Of a DNA stretch of 64,000 nucleotides, positions 46,871 to 60,518 are shown one piece after another. How positions within the stretch are numbered: the first letter of the stretch is position 1; every line of letters begins with the position of its first letter. Location of the stretch: NCBI GenBank assembly GCA_037833965.1, contig AP031354.1, positions 32,528,001 to 32,592,000 on the forward strand. Direction: 5' to 3'. The notes beneath the pieces are model-generated. The model saw only the letters and a program-made list of their open reading frames with translations, made no database searches and had not been told where the DNA came from. The translations under genes and the position numbers were made by a program. The DNA is from Marchantia polymorpha subsp. ruderalis. Its lineage: Eukaryota; Streptophyta; Marchantiopsida; Marchantiales; Marchantiaceae.

Positions 46871-49379
46871 CCTGAAACCCTAGGCGTCTACTAAATATTG
46901 TAAAACCAAAAACTACATGACAAATGAATACCTCTAAAAAATACTCACAATGATCAAAACAAACATGCTACAAAATGAAATGAAAGAAAAAAAATTAAAA
47001 AAAAAATGTATGCAAACTATATTTTTCATAATTGTTATATTTTTTGGAAGCAACTTGCTTTTCACTACTAAGTATTTTTCTTTCTTCTTCTAATTCTTTT
47101 GTGCACAACTTGCTCTCAAATTCTGAGTTAGTACAACCAAAAATTTAAGCATCTATATGCACCTTATATCAACTTAGAAGCACATTTAGATTTTTGATAT
47201 GTAGTTCATCAACAAATTCAAGCGCATGCATTCAAAAGTTGTTTTAGATTCACGCATTTATACCTTAACTCATTTAACCTGGATTTTTCCTGGCCAATTC
47301 CATATAATGTGTGAAATTCTGACCCACTTAATTTTGGCAATTCTGGCGTCTAAACATAAAACGCCAAAGTTTAGTAATCCTACATTAACATGATCTTCAA
47401 AGTCATTCATTAGCGAGAGATGCAGTTTTGAAGTTAAAATTAATGTTATTATGGCCACACATAGTAGATTAGATGGCAAGTTATATTTGTCCAACATTTG
47501 AGGTAGGAATAAGTGTTGTAAAATAGTAATTAACAGAAGAGTATCTTACTCTTCAATCTCTAGTCTATCCATGCAACACTCCAATATAGCTTCAAACTCA
47601 AAGTCAAGTCACTTGTAGGCTTAGAAGCAACAAAAAGCTTCCACTTCTCTAAATAATCATAAGGCGATTTCTATGCATAAGTGAAGGGAACCATAAGTAG
47701 GTTCGTTGTTATAGTCTAGTTTAGGTAGTTTAGGCGTCACATCATAGAATTGCCTATATTAAGCAAGCCAGCATGTATATAATTCAGACTGCAATGAAAT
47801 ATCATATGATGTTCACTCATATCTGATTTTGTTTTGTTTCACATAAATATTTTGTTTTTCAAAATAGTATCTATGTATTACAAGATTACTAAATACATCT
47901 CACATTTATAATCCTCTTGAAAGGTCTTAAATGTGTATTTTACACATTATTTGAAAATATAATAGCAATGATAAAAAATAATTTCAGTTTTATTTTATAT
48001 GCAAAGAACTAAACTTTGATCAATAAATTATTTATATTTAATGATTAATTAGTATAAAATTTTACATAAAATACATAATTCTGAAATTCAAATCAAATTG
48101 TGAATGATTTAATCATTGTGAGATGTTTTGTAGTAACAATATTATAAACATAAATTAACATGTACCTCAATATTTCACAAAAAAAACCCATAAAAAATGA
48201 TACAAGTAGGAGAAACAATCAATTTTTTTAACAGATGAATAGACTAAAATATTAAAATTACTCATCAAAATATTTAAATCTTCAAAAGAAAATTCCATTA
48301 TTTCATCTGGCAGCACATCATAAATGCTAAAGGAAGAAAGATATATTATTGTTACATCTTCCTATAAAACATAATTTTTTTCAAGTGTAATATTGTCACG
48401 TATTTTCTGTGAAGATCTATATATGGTATCATTAAGTCTGATTTACGCAAACAACTTCAATTCATGCAATGCATAATCTTACATGACTACATTTTTTAAG
48501 AGAAATATTTATTACAATGTTCAATAAGTCTCTTGCCAACACTAACCTAACAATGCATACAAATTTACATAAATGATTGTAAGAATGTAATGATCATACA
48601 ATTTATTCCACAAAAAAGGCAATGAAAGATATTTAAAAATATAAATTACATTTTTATATTGTGATGTTCAATTTTTAGAACAAGAACAGTAAATATCACT
48701 ATACGTTATACCTGAGTTTTTTTGTAATGTGGGAGGAAAACGATCTCATTTAGATTAAAATTACATTTAATGATGACTAAACCAAGAAGTGATTGAAGTT
48801 TCATGAAGCAGATGATGTCATGACTTCTCTTAAAGTATAATATATCGAGTATCTGATATATATAACATGTTTGTACTTAATAAATCAAAACTTTGTTGAA
48901 TATCAATACTGTCGCAAGTGATGACCGGGGACTGTCACGAGATTAGTCACACTGTTATTTCGGTAAATGTAGGAAGTAAACTATTCTTGCTCACAACCTT
49001 ATAAAAGACACAATCCGAGAACATGACAGGTACTTTGACCAAAACAAGAGCCGTACATAATATCACGTAAGTCATTACATGGTTCAATTTTCCGTCACCA
49101 GAGAATTTAGATATAATATTATGGAAATTACACATGGAATTAGAAAGTCTTTGCTCCATTTTGACATGCCCAATCTTGTCGTCCTCCGTGTTGCTACTGC
49201 GAATAATTGTGTTGAAGTTATGCGTAATGAGGACGGGATGGCAAGTCAAAGATGTGAGCCAGGCGACAACAGGGAATTCAGCGTTCTCGTCCCCGGCGAA
49301 GCGAAACGAGGGTCGAAGACGGATCTCACTCGATGTAGTGCTGGAACCAGGCTGTACGGCAATTGATCGGACCAGGTGT
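46871..49379. other. AT-rich intergenic DNA
   Basis: Stop-dense AT-rich DNA until about 49,200. No gene supported. A segment around 46900-47360 shares patches with 31600-32000. Confidence 0.45.
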
Positions 49380-50549
49380 TAAAAACGAATTAGAGATGGG
49401 CGCGGTGGGGTGAGCGGAGGTGACGCGGTGAAGGCAGGGTGGGGTTCGAACCGCGGAGTTCGAACTGACCGGTCAAAGGAAAAGAAGGGATGGGGAGACG
49501 GAGAGAGAGGGAGAGAGACAAAGCGCGCGGAAGAAGAAGAGAGTCAAAGGTGTCAGAGCGAGGCAAGAGGAGATGACGTTGTTTGGGCAAGAAGCCAGAG
49601 GGAGAGGAACATGGTGGCTGCAGCAGAAGGAAGGCAGTGACTGGTGCAGGACACGAAGCTCGCTCCGTCAGGTCGCGGGATGCGTGATTTCAAACCGGGA
49701 CGGGCGAGAGTGAGGCGGAGGAGGACGAGGAGGAGGAGGAGAAGACGAAACTGTTGAGAGCGAGAGGGGAATCGATGGAAGAGAAGAAGGAATGATGCGC
49801 CCTGCTGCTGGTGCTGCGAGTGCTGCAGAGGGAAGGGGAGGAGGAGGAAGAGGAGGAGGGCAGCGTAGCGGAGCGGAGGAGGAGTGAGAGCGAGAGCCCA
49901 ATAGTCTGCGACCGCTTGCCTGCCTCGCTTGGAAGAAAAGCTTCTTTAGTGTAAACTTCTTGTTCCCTCGCCTTCGAAGACGCAATCTTCCTTTCGGATC
50001 TGTGTCCCGCGGCTTTTTGTTTTTCCTCTCCCTTGTCCCCTTCCTTCCGCGCTCTGTGCCTTGAAATCGATTGGGATTGCTGCGGAGGAAGTGAGGCCCA
50101 GGGAAGGAGAGCAAAAGAAGGGCAGGGCCGAGAAGCGAGGGTTTTGCAGATCCCGAGATGAGTTCTTACTCGATTGCGCGTCGGGGCGGAAGTGCTAGAC
50201 GATGAGGACGCAGCAGCTGAGGTTCTTCTCATGGTTCTGGTTCTGGATGGCTTGGATCGAATTAGCCGCGTTGAAGCAGTAGGATCAAGGCAGTGTAATG
50301 ATGGGGATCTAGGGAACAGGACGGCACGGAACAGATCAGGTAGATGGATGGGTGAAGGCAAGCGAGGAATCAGAGAAGGGTGGAGTGTCCAGGTCGTAAA
50401 ATTGTCACGATCGGCTCGATTTTTGGGTGGAAAAATTCGGGCTCGTGTCGTCCAATTGCTTTCGACTGTACACTTATGAAAGTTGATTTGGACCTGTTTT
50501 ATACAACGGTGGAATTGTAGCAGTTCAAGAAGGCTAGAGGTAGGGCAGA
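49380..50549 (+). promoter_or_regulatory. GA-rich promoter and leader region of ALA3
   Basis: A GA-rich stretch (about 49,480-49,870) followed by mixed DNA precedes the ALA3 start codon. The long minus-strand frame here (49690-50610) is a Ser/Pro low-complexity shadow of the GA-rich tract. A TAG at 50541-50543, in frame with the ALA3 ATG, excludes an earlier start in this exon. The transcription start is not visible. Confidence 0.35.
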
Positions 50550-53500
50550 ATGGGGGGGATGGACAGGGCTCCATCCATGAGTCGGAGGGGGAGAGCTTCC
50601 ATGGATGCAATGATGCGCAACAGTGGAGCTGACGCCCATTTGGGTCATCGCGTTATACATTGCAATGACCATAGTGCCAATCTTCCATATAAATTTAAGG
50701 TCAGACTTCTTACTCGTTGTGATCCACGAAATGAAAATTTTGTTTAAAGATGGACGTTGAGATTTTAAGATACCGCTTCTAGAGCCCTTGGTGGGGTAAG
50801 CTGGGCGCTTGGCGCTGAGGAAGGAGGTCCTTGCAAAATCTGATGGGGCGATATCTGATGGAGCCGTGTTGCAACAAATTTTACGCTTATGCCTCTGAAA
50901 ATGATTATTCAATGATCGATTGAAAAATCATATTACAGAACCAAACCCGTTTGGTTCTGTAATATGAGCGAAACGTGGCAGCCATTCATGCTTAATATGT
51001 ACGGACTGAACGTACTCCTCTCAGAGAAATTTACGTTAATCGGGTTTCTCTACTGACGATGTCAAGTATTTACAAGCATGTCAAGTGCTGCTTGTAAGTC
51101 ACTTATGAATTAGTTTGAATTAACTCAAAACTTTCAATTTTTGTTGCCTATTTCGGTGTCTGACAGCACAATTCAATCTCAACAACAAAGTACAATTTCT
51201 GGACCTTTCTACCCAAGGGACTTTTTGAGCAGGTATTGTCAACCGTTACTAGATAAATGTAGGATTTCTCTTGTCAGTCATGTCAAAAGTGCTGGAAATG
51301 ATCGGGAAGCCGAATCAAGTTTCTGTGTGAAGTGTTTGAATATCGGCGGAGTTTTGGTTTGTTATCGGTGTATGCTTTGTAACTGAAAATCAGGCCATTT
51401 CATTGTGACGTCTTATGTCGACCTTTTGACTAGAGTACAGCACGACCTGGTAAATTTTGCTGTCTGTAGAGAGACCTGAAATATACTATCCGAAATCTGA
51501 TCTAGTTGCTATGTTGGATGGCAAAATTGGGAAACCTTATGTTGACAGTTTCGGCGAGTTGCAAACATGTACTTTCTTATGATCGCCATTTTGTCTACTA
51601 CTCCCATCAGGTGTGGCATTCCAGAACAATGTTTCTACCAGTAGTTTCATTCAGCATTCATCACTCACTTGATCAATTTGATGAATTCAAAAGTGATTTT
51701 ATCTTCATAGTTTTGTCAATTGGAACTCACAAAAGGTGACTGCAAATTATATTAAAGAAGGTTTTGGTGTTCCACATTGAACTGAGATATTTTCCAACGT
51801 TTTGCAGTCCTGTACATCCTGTCACCAATGTAGGCCCGCTAGTGTTGGTGCTTGCCGTATCACTTATCAAGGAAGCATTTGAGGATCGGGTGAGTTACAG
51901 ACACAAAAGTAGTGATTTTGCTTGGTCAAAGTTTCTTCCAGCTGATGAAATTGAAAGAACTGCCTGTTTTGACGTCACTTGCCTTTGATGCTAACTTTAT
52001 CAGTTGAACAGTGAGATAGTTTGTCTTTCAACGAAGTCATGTTTTCGATATTTTTTCTTCTTCGATTCGGACATCTATTGAAACGATTTATTGTTCTAAC
52101 ATTGTCTGGTTTCGCAGAAACGTTTTATGAGCGACAAAATTATCAACTCAAGTTGTATTGAGGTCCTGTCAGGACAATATTGGATCAAAACACCTTGGAG
52201 CAAACTGGCTGTAGGTGATGTAGTGAAGGTATACCTCGTATCTTGCTCTGTGGTATTGTGGATTTGTGACAATAATGAAAAAAATCTTGACACTAATATC
52301 TACCTAGTCAAGAGATCTTTCACTGGAAGTTTCGAATTTTGAGTCCGCCGAGCTTGATCACCTTTGAATCATTCGATGATGACATTCTCGTGGTCCACTC
52401 AGGTACGCTCGGATCAGTTTTTCCCTGCCGATCTTCTGTTTTTGGCCAGTACAAATGCCGATGGAATCTGCTATATCGAGGTAGAGTACAACCTTCCATG
52501 TGCACTGCTCAGTTGGACGGCAGAAGTTACAATCATATCAAGATTTTGATATGAATTTTCTGCAACTGCAGACTTCGAATTTGGATGGGGAGACAAATTT
52601 GAAAATTCGCAAAGCTCTGGAGCGGACATGGGATTATATCGACGAGGAGAAAGCCGTTGATTTCAAAGGTTAATATCCTGTCTATTCTGACCTTCGTTTA
52701 CAATCATCTGTACTCTAGTCATATTTACATTTCTAACGGTGTTTCTGCAGTTAATGTGAACGGAATAATCAACTGGTTAATACAATTTTCGTTTCGTACT
52801 TAACGTGTTTATTGCGTGTGTAGTTTCTTTTCATCTGAGAAGTCGATATTGACATTGCAGGAATGGTCGAATGTGAACAACCGAACAATTCATTATACAC
52901 GTTCACGGGAAATTTAGTCATTGGGAAGCAGACAATTCCAATCACTCCAAATCAAATTCTTTTGCGAGTAAGACCCTAGGACAACATTTATATATGCGCT
53001 GATGATAGAGCTGGAGATCAAGAACGACATAATTCTTGTAATTCTAGTCATATTTTCCTTTTCCAGGATTTTCACTTCCAGGATTCTCACTTCCAGGATC
53101 CCGACCATTCGACTTTTTAGCCATGTGGATCATGTGTGCTTACCTGTTGATTGTCATGGAATGACAAGTCTATTCGTCATGCACTTTGCAGGGGTGCAGT
53201 TTACGAAATACAGACGCAATTGTGGGTGTCGTAGTCTTTACGGGTCACGAAACAAAGGTTTGTTCTTTGGATTCCAGTATGATATGTAATCATGATCTTT
53301 AGTACGTTAAAAAATCCTTATATCAATATCTTAAATGAAGTTGCTTTTGTTGGAACCAACGAAGACTATGGACAGTTTCAAAGATGTCTCTAAGCACAAT
53401 ACGAGCTGGGAATTTGTTTTCAGTTAAGAGCGTTCTTGGAGTTGATAGGGCATTCTCTGATAGTTGTGAATGTCTTTAAGTGGTCGTTCAAGGTTTCTTA

Positions 53501-56500
53501 CCTGTTTGTTTAAGTTACGTTTTTCATCTATTGCTGAACCACGCTCCATCTATGGATGACTCTGAGCAGGTGATGATGAATACCATGGATGTGCCTTCCA
53601 AGCGGAGCACGTTGGAGAGAAGGCTCGACAAGCTTATTTTGCTTCTCTTCGCTATCCTCTTCATGCTCTGTTTCATAGGTGGTATTGGCAGGTCAGCTTC
53701 CTGAGATTTGTTCCTTTCGTTCTATTTAATAGGTCAAGATATTGTTAAATTTACGCTCATAGTTTAGCTCCGAATGGTGGTTAATGTTATGATTGGTGTT
53801 TGCGTTTGTGCAGTGCTATCTTCATCGATCGCAAATGGTGGTATCTTGGTTTGTCCCAGCGGGGAATAGAGGAGCAGTACAATCCCAGCAACAGATTTTT
53901 TGTGGGTTATCTTACATTTGCCCATGATGTACACTGCCCCTCCTTTTGCAGGAAAAAGAGGGAAAAATATTACAAAGTTCCACTTCAGATCTTCGCTTCT
54001 TATTCAAGTATAAAGATGTTGAAATTTCTCTGGACATGTCGAGTTTGCGAAATGATTAATTGTTGTTCGGTTTGGGGAACTGCAGGTTGCTGTACTGACT
54101 TTCTTTACTCTCGTGACATTGTACTCTACTATCATTCCAATCTCATTGTACGTGTCCATTGAGGTAAAGCCAAACACTTTTCTGTACAAAGCTACGGATT
54201 TGTGTTTTTCCGTAAGGCGCATGGTGCTGTCTTCGATCTGAATTCGAAGTTAATTTACGGTCTGTCACTTACTGAGTTCACTTCCTGTATATTATCGTCA
54301 TTCAGATGATAAAATTTATCCAGTCAACTCAATTTATCAACAATGATATCCACATGTATCATCGGGAAAGTAACACACCAGCATTGGCTCGGACCTCCAA
54401 TCTCAATGAAGAACTTGGGCAGGTAAATGTCGTTCAAATTTCTCGTAGGTGTAACCTGTTGTTGTTTTCAGAAATTTCTATCATCAGCTCTCCTGAGAAG
54501 TTAGTGACCCTCTTGATGATAGACCAGTTTTATTTGTTACAATTTTATTTACAGTCGTTCTTCAGCATTTCCCATGTAGTAGTTACAACGCTTAATGCAA
54601 AGTCAAGAGGCCTAGTTCGTTGTTATAACATCGCTTTGCGTTCTTCATGTTCTCGCAGATAGAGTACATTTTTTCTGATAAAACTGGCACGCTCACCCGA
54701 AATTTAATGGAGTTTTTCAAGTGCTCAATTGGTGGTGTAATGTATGGGACTGGTATTACAGAAATCCAGCGTGCCGCATCTCGTCGGACAGGTGTTCCTA
54801 TTGAGGAGGTTTGTTCTCAAATTTTGAAACTGGTCCAACGTTTTTTTATGGAAACGAGACATTCAGAATGTTCTATCGTGCAGGGATTTCTGAAGCGCTT
54901 TTTTCTTATGGTTAGCTTTACTAGCAAACCTAAGTTCCCAATCTATTAGTTCTGAATTTGGTTCTACTCTTTTCTTGTTTGCAGGCTCCAAGGTCTGAGG
55001 ATTATATAAGAGAAAAAGGTTTTAACTTCGATGACAAGAGGTTAATGCGCGGGAACTGGAGAAACGAAGAGCATCCTGACATCTGCAAGGTGCTTCATCA
55101 ATTTATTAGGCTGCTTTTGTCATACATTTTGTCAACAAGGTCGTGATTTTGGACTTGCCATGACCTAGCAGTCATGGCAAGTCCAAAAGGGTCCTCCCTC
55201 GCTTCGATTCAATATTATTGGTCAGAGACGTTCAGAACGTTGTGGAGAGTTGAATATAATAACAATAGCTCCAGATTGGACCGTAGCGAGCGTGATTCTA
55301 CTCATTCTATCAGAAATGCCTCTAAATTTGATGTGCATTGGTTGTGATTATTGATGTCAACCCTGGATTTTGTGTGTGCAGGAGTTTTTCAGATGTCTAG
55401 CGATATGTCATACCGTACTGCCAGAGGGTGAAGATCTACCGGAGAAAATTGTGTATCAAGCCGCCTCACCAGATGAGGCAGCTCTTGTGACCGCCGCCAA
55501 AAATTTTGGTTTCTTCTTCTATGCGTACGATAACCCCTACTAAACATCCAGATTTGTCTATCGTGCAACTTTTATGATACTTGATTTGATCCAGATATAA
55601 TACCTTGTTCTAATATGTGGGAATTCCCTTTATTTCTTATAGGCGCTCTCCTACAACGATCAGAGTACGAGAATCTCACATCGAGAGATTGGGGAAGGTT
55701 CAAGATACGGAATATGAGATTCTCAACGTTTTGGAGTTTAATAGGTAGTTGAAATTGACAATCCCTTTTCTTGTTTCTTGCCCGCAAGACTCAGTTATGC
55801 TCAGTGAGTTTGATTGAGTCAGTCGAAGATATGTTCAACACTCATAACACTTCTGACATCTCTCTTCATTCTTGTGTTTCACCGAACAGCACTAGGAAGC
55901 GGCAGTCTGTTATCTGCCGCTATCCAAGTGGTAGGTTGGTACTCTATTGCAAGGTATCCTACTGCTATACCCAACAACTGTCTTCCTTTCTCTGTTATTA
56001 GGTCCCTTTGCTCATCCCTTTAAATTTGCGCTTTTGCCTGAAGTAGCTGCTTCACCGTAGCAGTTACAGTGTAATGTCTTTTCGCAAAATTTCAAGTGTT
56101 TTCAAGCTAGACCTGTTTGGTCCTTCGTTGCAGTTTATCTCGACTAGTTATGCTCTACGTCATTCCGTCATCGTTTGCCATCATTCTGTCGTTTATTTCT
56201 GTGTAGTGCATGGATGACCTTCTGGGTATCGGGCTTAGAGTCGGTCTACTTCATTTGCTTGAAACTACCGTCTCATGTACGATGCCTGGCAGGGTGCTGA
56301 CTCAGTAATATATGAGAGGATGGCGGACGGTCAGAATCCCTACAGAGAAATTACACGCGATCACCTGGAGAGGTACGGTGAAGATGGATTAAGAACCCTT
56401 TGCTTGGCTTACGCCGATATTGATCCACGTCAGTACGAAGACTGGAATGAAAAGTTTATTCAAGCAAAGTCAGCCCTTCGAGACCGCGAGAAGAAACTTG

Positions 56501-59500
56501 ATGAGGTGGGGTCTCACCGTAATCAACCCCGAAGTTAGTTTGTCATGATACATGTTAAGCTTTTTGTCCGTTCTTTAAGTGCAAAGGCTCCCCAAAGTCA
56601 TCTTAAAGTGCATTTTGATGATTTTGATTTTGCATTTAAGTCATTTGCTGCCTGAAGACATGGAGTCTTTACCAGGACGAGGAGGTGCGCAAGGTATATT
56701 ATAAGTTCGGAAGGAACTTCATCCCTCTTTCATTCCACATCTATTTTTATGGTTTTTCAGCGGGTTGACGAGGTTTTTCTATCTAATTTTTTTCAGGTTG
56801 CGGAGCTCATCGAGAGCAACCTGATCTTACTGGGCTGCACAGCGATCGAGGATAAATTGCAGGAAGGTGTTCCTTTATGCATAGAAACTCTCTCGAAAGC
56901 TGGAATTAAAATCTGGGTTTTAACCGGCGACAAAATGGAGACAGCAATCAACATTGCTTATGGTATGCTAAAACTACTCGCAGTTCTAAAACCAATTGAG
57001 AGGACTTTGTTATTTCAAAAAACTTACATTACGGTGCCATTAACATCGCCTTTTGCTGTTTGAAATGCGCAGCTTGTAGTCTTCTGAGCAATGAAATGAA
57101 GCAGTTCATCATCAACTCAGACGTTAAGTCTATCCGGGATGTGGAAGAGCGGGTACGGCCCTCTCTGCATGATGGGCATAATTTAAACAATGCTCAATGT
57201 TCATGCTTAACACAACAGTGCTGTAATGGTTGTTGCGTAAGGAGGTTTATTGTCAATTTGTTTTCTTTATTCGTACTGTCGCGATCCAAGCAAAAGACTC
57301 TTCTGGATTTGGTTAAATTCGAAGGCGTAGACATGATGCAAAATGTGCTTCTAGTTTTCTCAGTTTTGTCTCTTGTAGTTATTAGAGCATTTAAGTGGGT
57401 ATCTCTGAAGTATGATTAGTCTATAGCCATTGCATATTACGTCCTTCTCAGTTGCTTGTCATCACCACCCTCTCAGTTCTTTCTAATCTCATCGCTTGTC
57501 GTCACCATCGATGGACTGAGAATCAGCAGTTTCCTTGTTTGCCAATGAGTTCAGATTATAGTGTTTCTCACTTCTGATGAAAGTTGGACTTCGTGTGTTT
57601 ATATAGGGTGATCCCTTGGAGACTGCTCGTGTGCTCGAAGAACAAGTAAAACGACAGCTTTATGATGCCATTTCAGCAGCAGAAGAGATCCGTCAGGAAC
57701 AGTCTGGCGTCGATCTTGCCCTTGTCATCGATGGAAGGTGCCTCATGTATGCTTTGGATCCTCATCTTCGAGGTGCTCTTCTGAGGATATGCATGAAGTG
57801 CAAAGCTGTTGTATGCTGCAGAGTCTCACCATTACAGAAGGCGCAGGTACATTGGACCTAATTCTGACTTGTTTGTCAAATTATAGAGAAATGTGAGTTT
57901 TTAGTCTCTGTTGTCGTATACAGTTTTTTTTAAGGGTCGGTGCAATCAACGCTTGTTGTTCACTCCACTACGCTCGGCGCAATCTCGATGCGTTCTTCTT
58001 TGTTTTGCTTTCAACAGTTCTATGGTCTCTGCTTTTGAAGTTATAAGTACTGAAGGCTATTTCGAACACTCAATATTCTGCTCTTTTCTTCTTTGCTTCA
58101 TATCTGATTGTGGTATAAAAATGATATAGTTTCTCTTTATAGTCGCAATCTGTGAGTTGCAATTGTTCTGTCTCCTCGGGAAGATAGATTTAGATCGTTT
58201 CTAGGCTGTATAGAATGAGTTACTAGAATTATGCAGAGACCATAGAATTGTTGAAAGCAAAAGAAAGAAAAACGCATAATTAGCAAAACTCTGCATAATT
58301 AGCAGAATGAGTTACAGAAAACGTTTGTTTTGCAGGTCACAACGCTTATCAAAGACGGGGCCAAAAAAATCACTCTCAGTATTGGCGATGGTGCCAATGA
58401 TGTGAGCATGATCCAGGCAGCTCATATCGGTGTTGGTATTAGTGGTCAAGAGGGAATGCAAGCCGTTATGGCCAGTGACTTTGCAATCGCGCAGTTCCGT
58501 TTTCTCACCGATTTACTTCTAGTCCACGGTCGGTGGTCCTATAATCGTATATCGAAGGTGAATCGATAAGCGAACAACTTCCTTTGCGGACTTCTTCTGT
58601 GTTTTGTTAATGCGTTTTCAGTCGTTTTATGCGTTGTCGATGCGTTCTTCTGGTGTTTAATTACTGATTCTGCCCTTATTTGTTTACAGGTCGTCTGTTA
58701 TTTTTTCTACAAGAACTTAACCTTCACAATGACACAGTTTTGGTTCAATCTATACGCGGGTAATTCGGGCCAGCGATTTTATGATGATTGGTTCCAGTCA
58801 CTGTATAACGTGTTGTTCACAGCTCTACCTGTGCTTGCTGTGGGAGTCTTCGACAAGGTATGACCGTATATCAACTTCGGCGTCCATTTAAAGCCCTCGT
58901 TTTTTCTTTCTTTTTCTGCAACCAAAATATATTCAGATCGCTGTTGTGTTGTTGCGAAGGCACTCACTTAAAGAGGTCGGAACTCTTCAATTTGCCGTAG
59001 TGAAAGTTTTATTTCCCATGATAACTCTTGCAGAACGTGATTTGGAAGAGTCCTTTATGAATTTTTCATTTGTATGTGAAAGTATCTTGAGCACCCGGCC
59101 CTATCGTTTCGCGAATGTCTTGATTAGTGGCTTTCCGTCTAACTTTAGGTTTCACTGATACTTGGTCGCAGGATGTGAGTGCAAGAAGAGCCAAGAAGTA
59201 TCCCCAGCTCTATAAAGCTGGCATAGACAACCTATATTTTAGTTGGCGAGTGCTACTTGTGTGGCTCTTTTTTGCCATCTACCAGTCTCTGATCTTCTTC
59301 TTTTTTCCTACCAAAGCCGCAGAACATGGAGTTAACGGCGGCCTTAATCTGGGGCTTTGGGATGTGGGTACAATGGCCTACACGTGCATCATTATAACCG
59401 TCAATCTTCGTCTTTTAATGGCATCATCTTCCATCACTGTATGGCATCATGTTGCAGTTGAAGGCAGCATAGTTTCTTGGTTCCTGTTCATCTTCTTTTA

Positions 59501-60518
59501 CTCTGGAGTGCAGACTCCTAATCTACAGGTATGAGGATCTCTGTGCCTTTCCACTGCATTCATTTTGGGTTTATTATTGTGTCACCGTAGTTTGCGTCAA
59601 GGGTGGGTATGTTTATAGTCTCTACCTCACTGTAGGTGCTTTCTGGTTTCATCTCCTTTATTCTCTCCTTTCTCGGCTACACAAGAACACACAATACTTG
59701 GTCTTTCCTGTTGAAATTTTAGGTGTCTGAGCTGGTGATTTGCTTCTTGTCCTGACCGTTTTTGACTTGAAAACAGGACAACATATATTGGGTGATTTTC
59801 AACTTGATGAGCACTTGGTATTTCTGGTTCCTCATTATACTGGTCCCATCGATGGCCCTTGCAGGCGATTTCATCTATCAAGGGTAAAGAAATTTCGTTC
59901 GTATTGGTTAATGAGAATGTGTCAGTGGATCTATAAATTTGGAGCAGGTAGCGCATGATTTTCATTTTCCCTGACATGTGTATTAGTTGCCTCTACTGAT
60001 GCATTCGTGGGGTTTGCAGACTCCAGAGGTGGTTTTTCCCCTTCGATTACCAGATAATCCAAGAAGAAACGAAGTTCAGAAGTAAGTTGGAGATAAATGA
60101 TCCCGAGCATCAGTTGGAAATGATGGCTATGCTGGACGGTCCTACTACTCTTAGTGCTGAAGAAGAGCGGTCATTGGCTATGGCCCAGCTTCCGAGAGAA
60201 CGAACGTGGTCGAAACATACTGGGTTCTCATTTGATTCTCCTGGTTTCGAGTCCTTCTTCGCCATGCAAGAGGGAGTCCCAGCTCCAGCGAAGTCTTGGG
60301 ACGTTGCACGGCGTGCGAGCATGACACCTCGCCGAAGTCATAGTTTGGCTAGAACTGATTCACGGACGGGGCACGCGAGCATTAGGGAGGATATTCATAT
60401 GCCACGGAGCAGTATAGCGGAGGAAGAATTTGACGGCGATGACAGTGAAAATCGATCATTTCGAAACAATCCATTTCTAGAAGAACAACCGTCAAGGAGG
60501 AAATCATACTTTGACTAG
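50550..60518 (+). CDS. ALA3: ALA3-type phospholipid flippase (P4-ATPase)
   Basis: Twenty-seven exons give 1,279 residues, collinear with Arabidopsis ALA3. Exons: 50550-50699, 51167-51232, 51549-51610, 51808-51889, 52118-52228, 52403-52480, 52572-52668, 52861-52967, 53192-53257, 53570-53691, 53814-53901, 54086-54163, 54306-54422, 54659-54808, 54985-55089, 55382-55524, 55643-55744, 55890-55953, 56293-56505, 56797-56962, 57073-57152, 57607-57846, 58336-58557, 58690-58857, 59172-59528, 59777-59883, 60020-60518. All introns are GT-AG and every phase agrees. Family signatures: DGET (188-191), PISL in TM4 (361-364), phosphorylated Asp415 in DKTGT, KGAD (596-599), TGDK (710-713), GDGAND (846-851), then the TM5-10 block. 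Such pumps move phospholipids to the cytosolic leaflet of Golgi or endosomal membranes, with an ALIS/CDC50 partner. The protein looks active. The C-terminus runs about 65 residues beyond Arabidopsis ALA3 and contains NPF (1264-1266) and RRAS/RRKS sites. Confidence 0.97.
50928..50967. repeat. Perfect 19-bp hairpin in ALA3 intron 1
   Basis: The left arm TCATATTACAGAACCAAAC and the right arm GTTTGGTTCTGTAATATGA are exact reverse complements separated by CC. It lies inside intron 1 (50700-51166). Confidence 0.9.
53061..53105. repeat. Three 15-bp tandem units in ALA3 intron 8
   Basis: TTCCAGGATTTTCAC, TTCCAGGATTCTCAC and TTCCAGGATCCCGAC follow each other in the intron between exons 8 and 9. Probably slippage. 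Confidence 0.8.
55147..55188. repeat. Perfect 18-bp hairpin in ALA3 intron 15
   Basis: The left arm TTTTGGACTTGCCATGAC and the right arm GTCATGGCAAGTCCAAAA are exact reverse complements around the loop CTAGCA. It lies between exon 15 (ends 55089) and exon 16 (starts 55382). Confidence 0.9.

Noticed and set aside
49690-50610. Minus-strand frame of 306 codons next to the ALA3 start
   Set aside because: It is Ser/Pro/Arg low-complexity made by the opposite-strand GA-rich leader, overlaps ALA3 exon 1, and has no domain.
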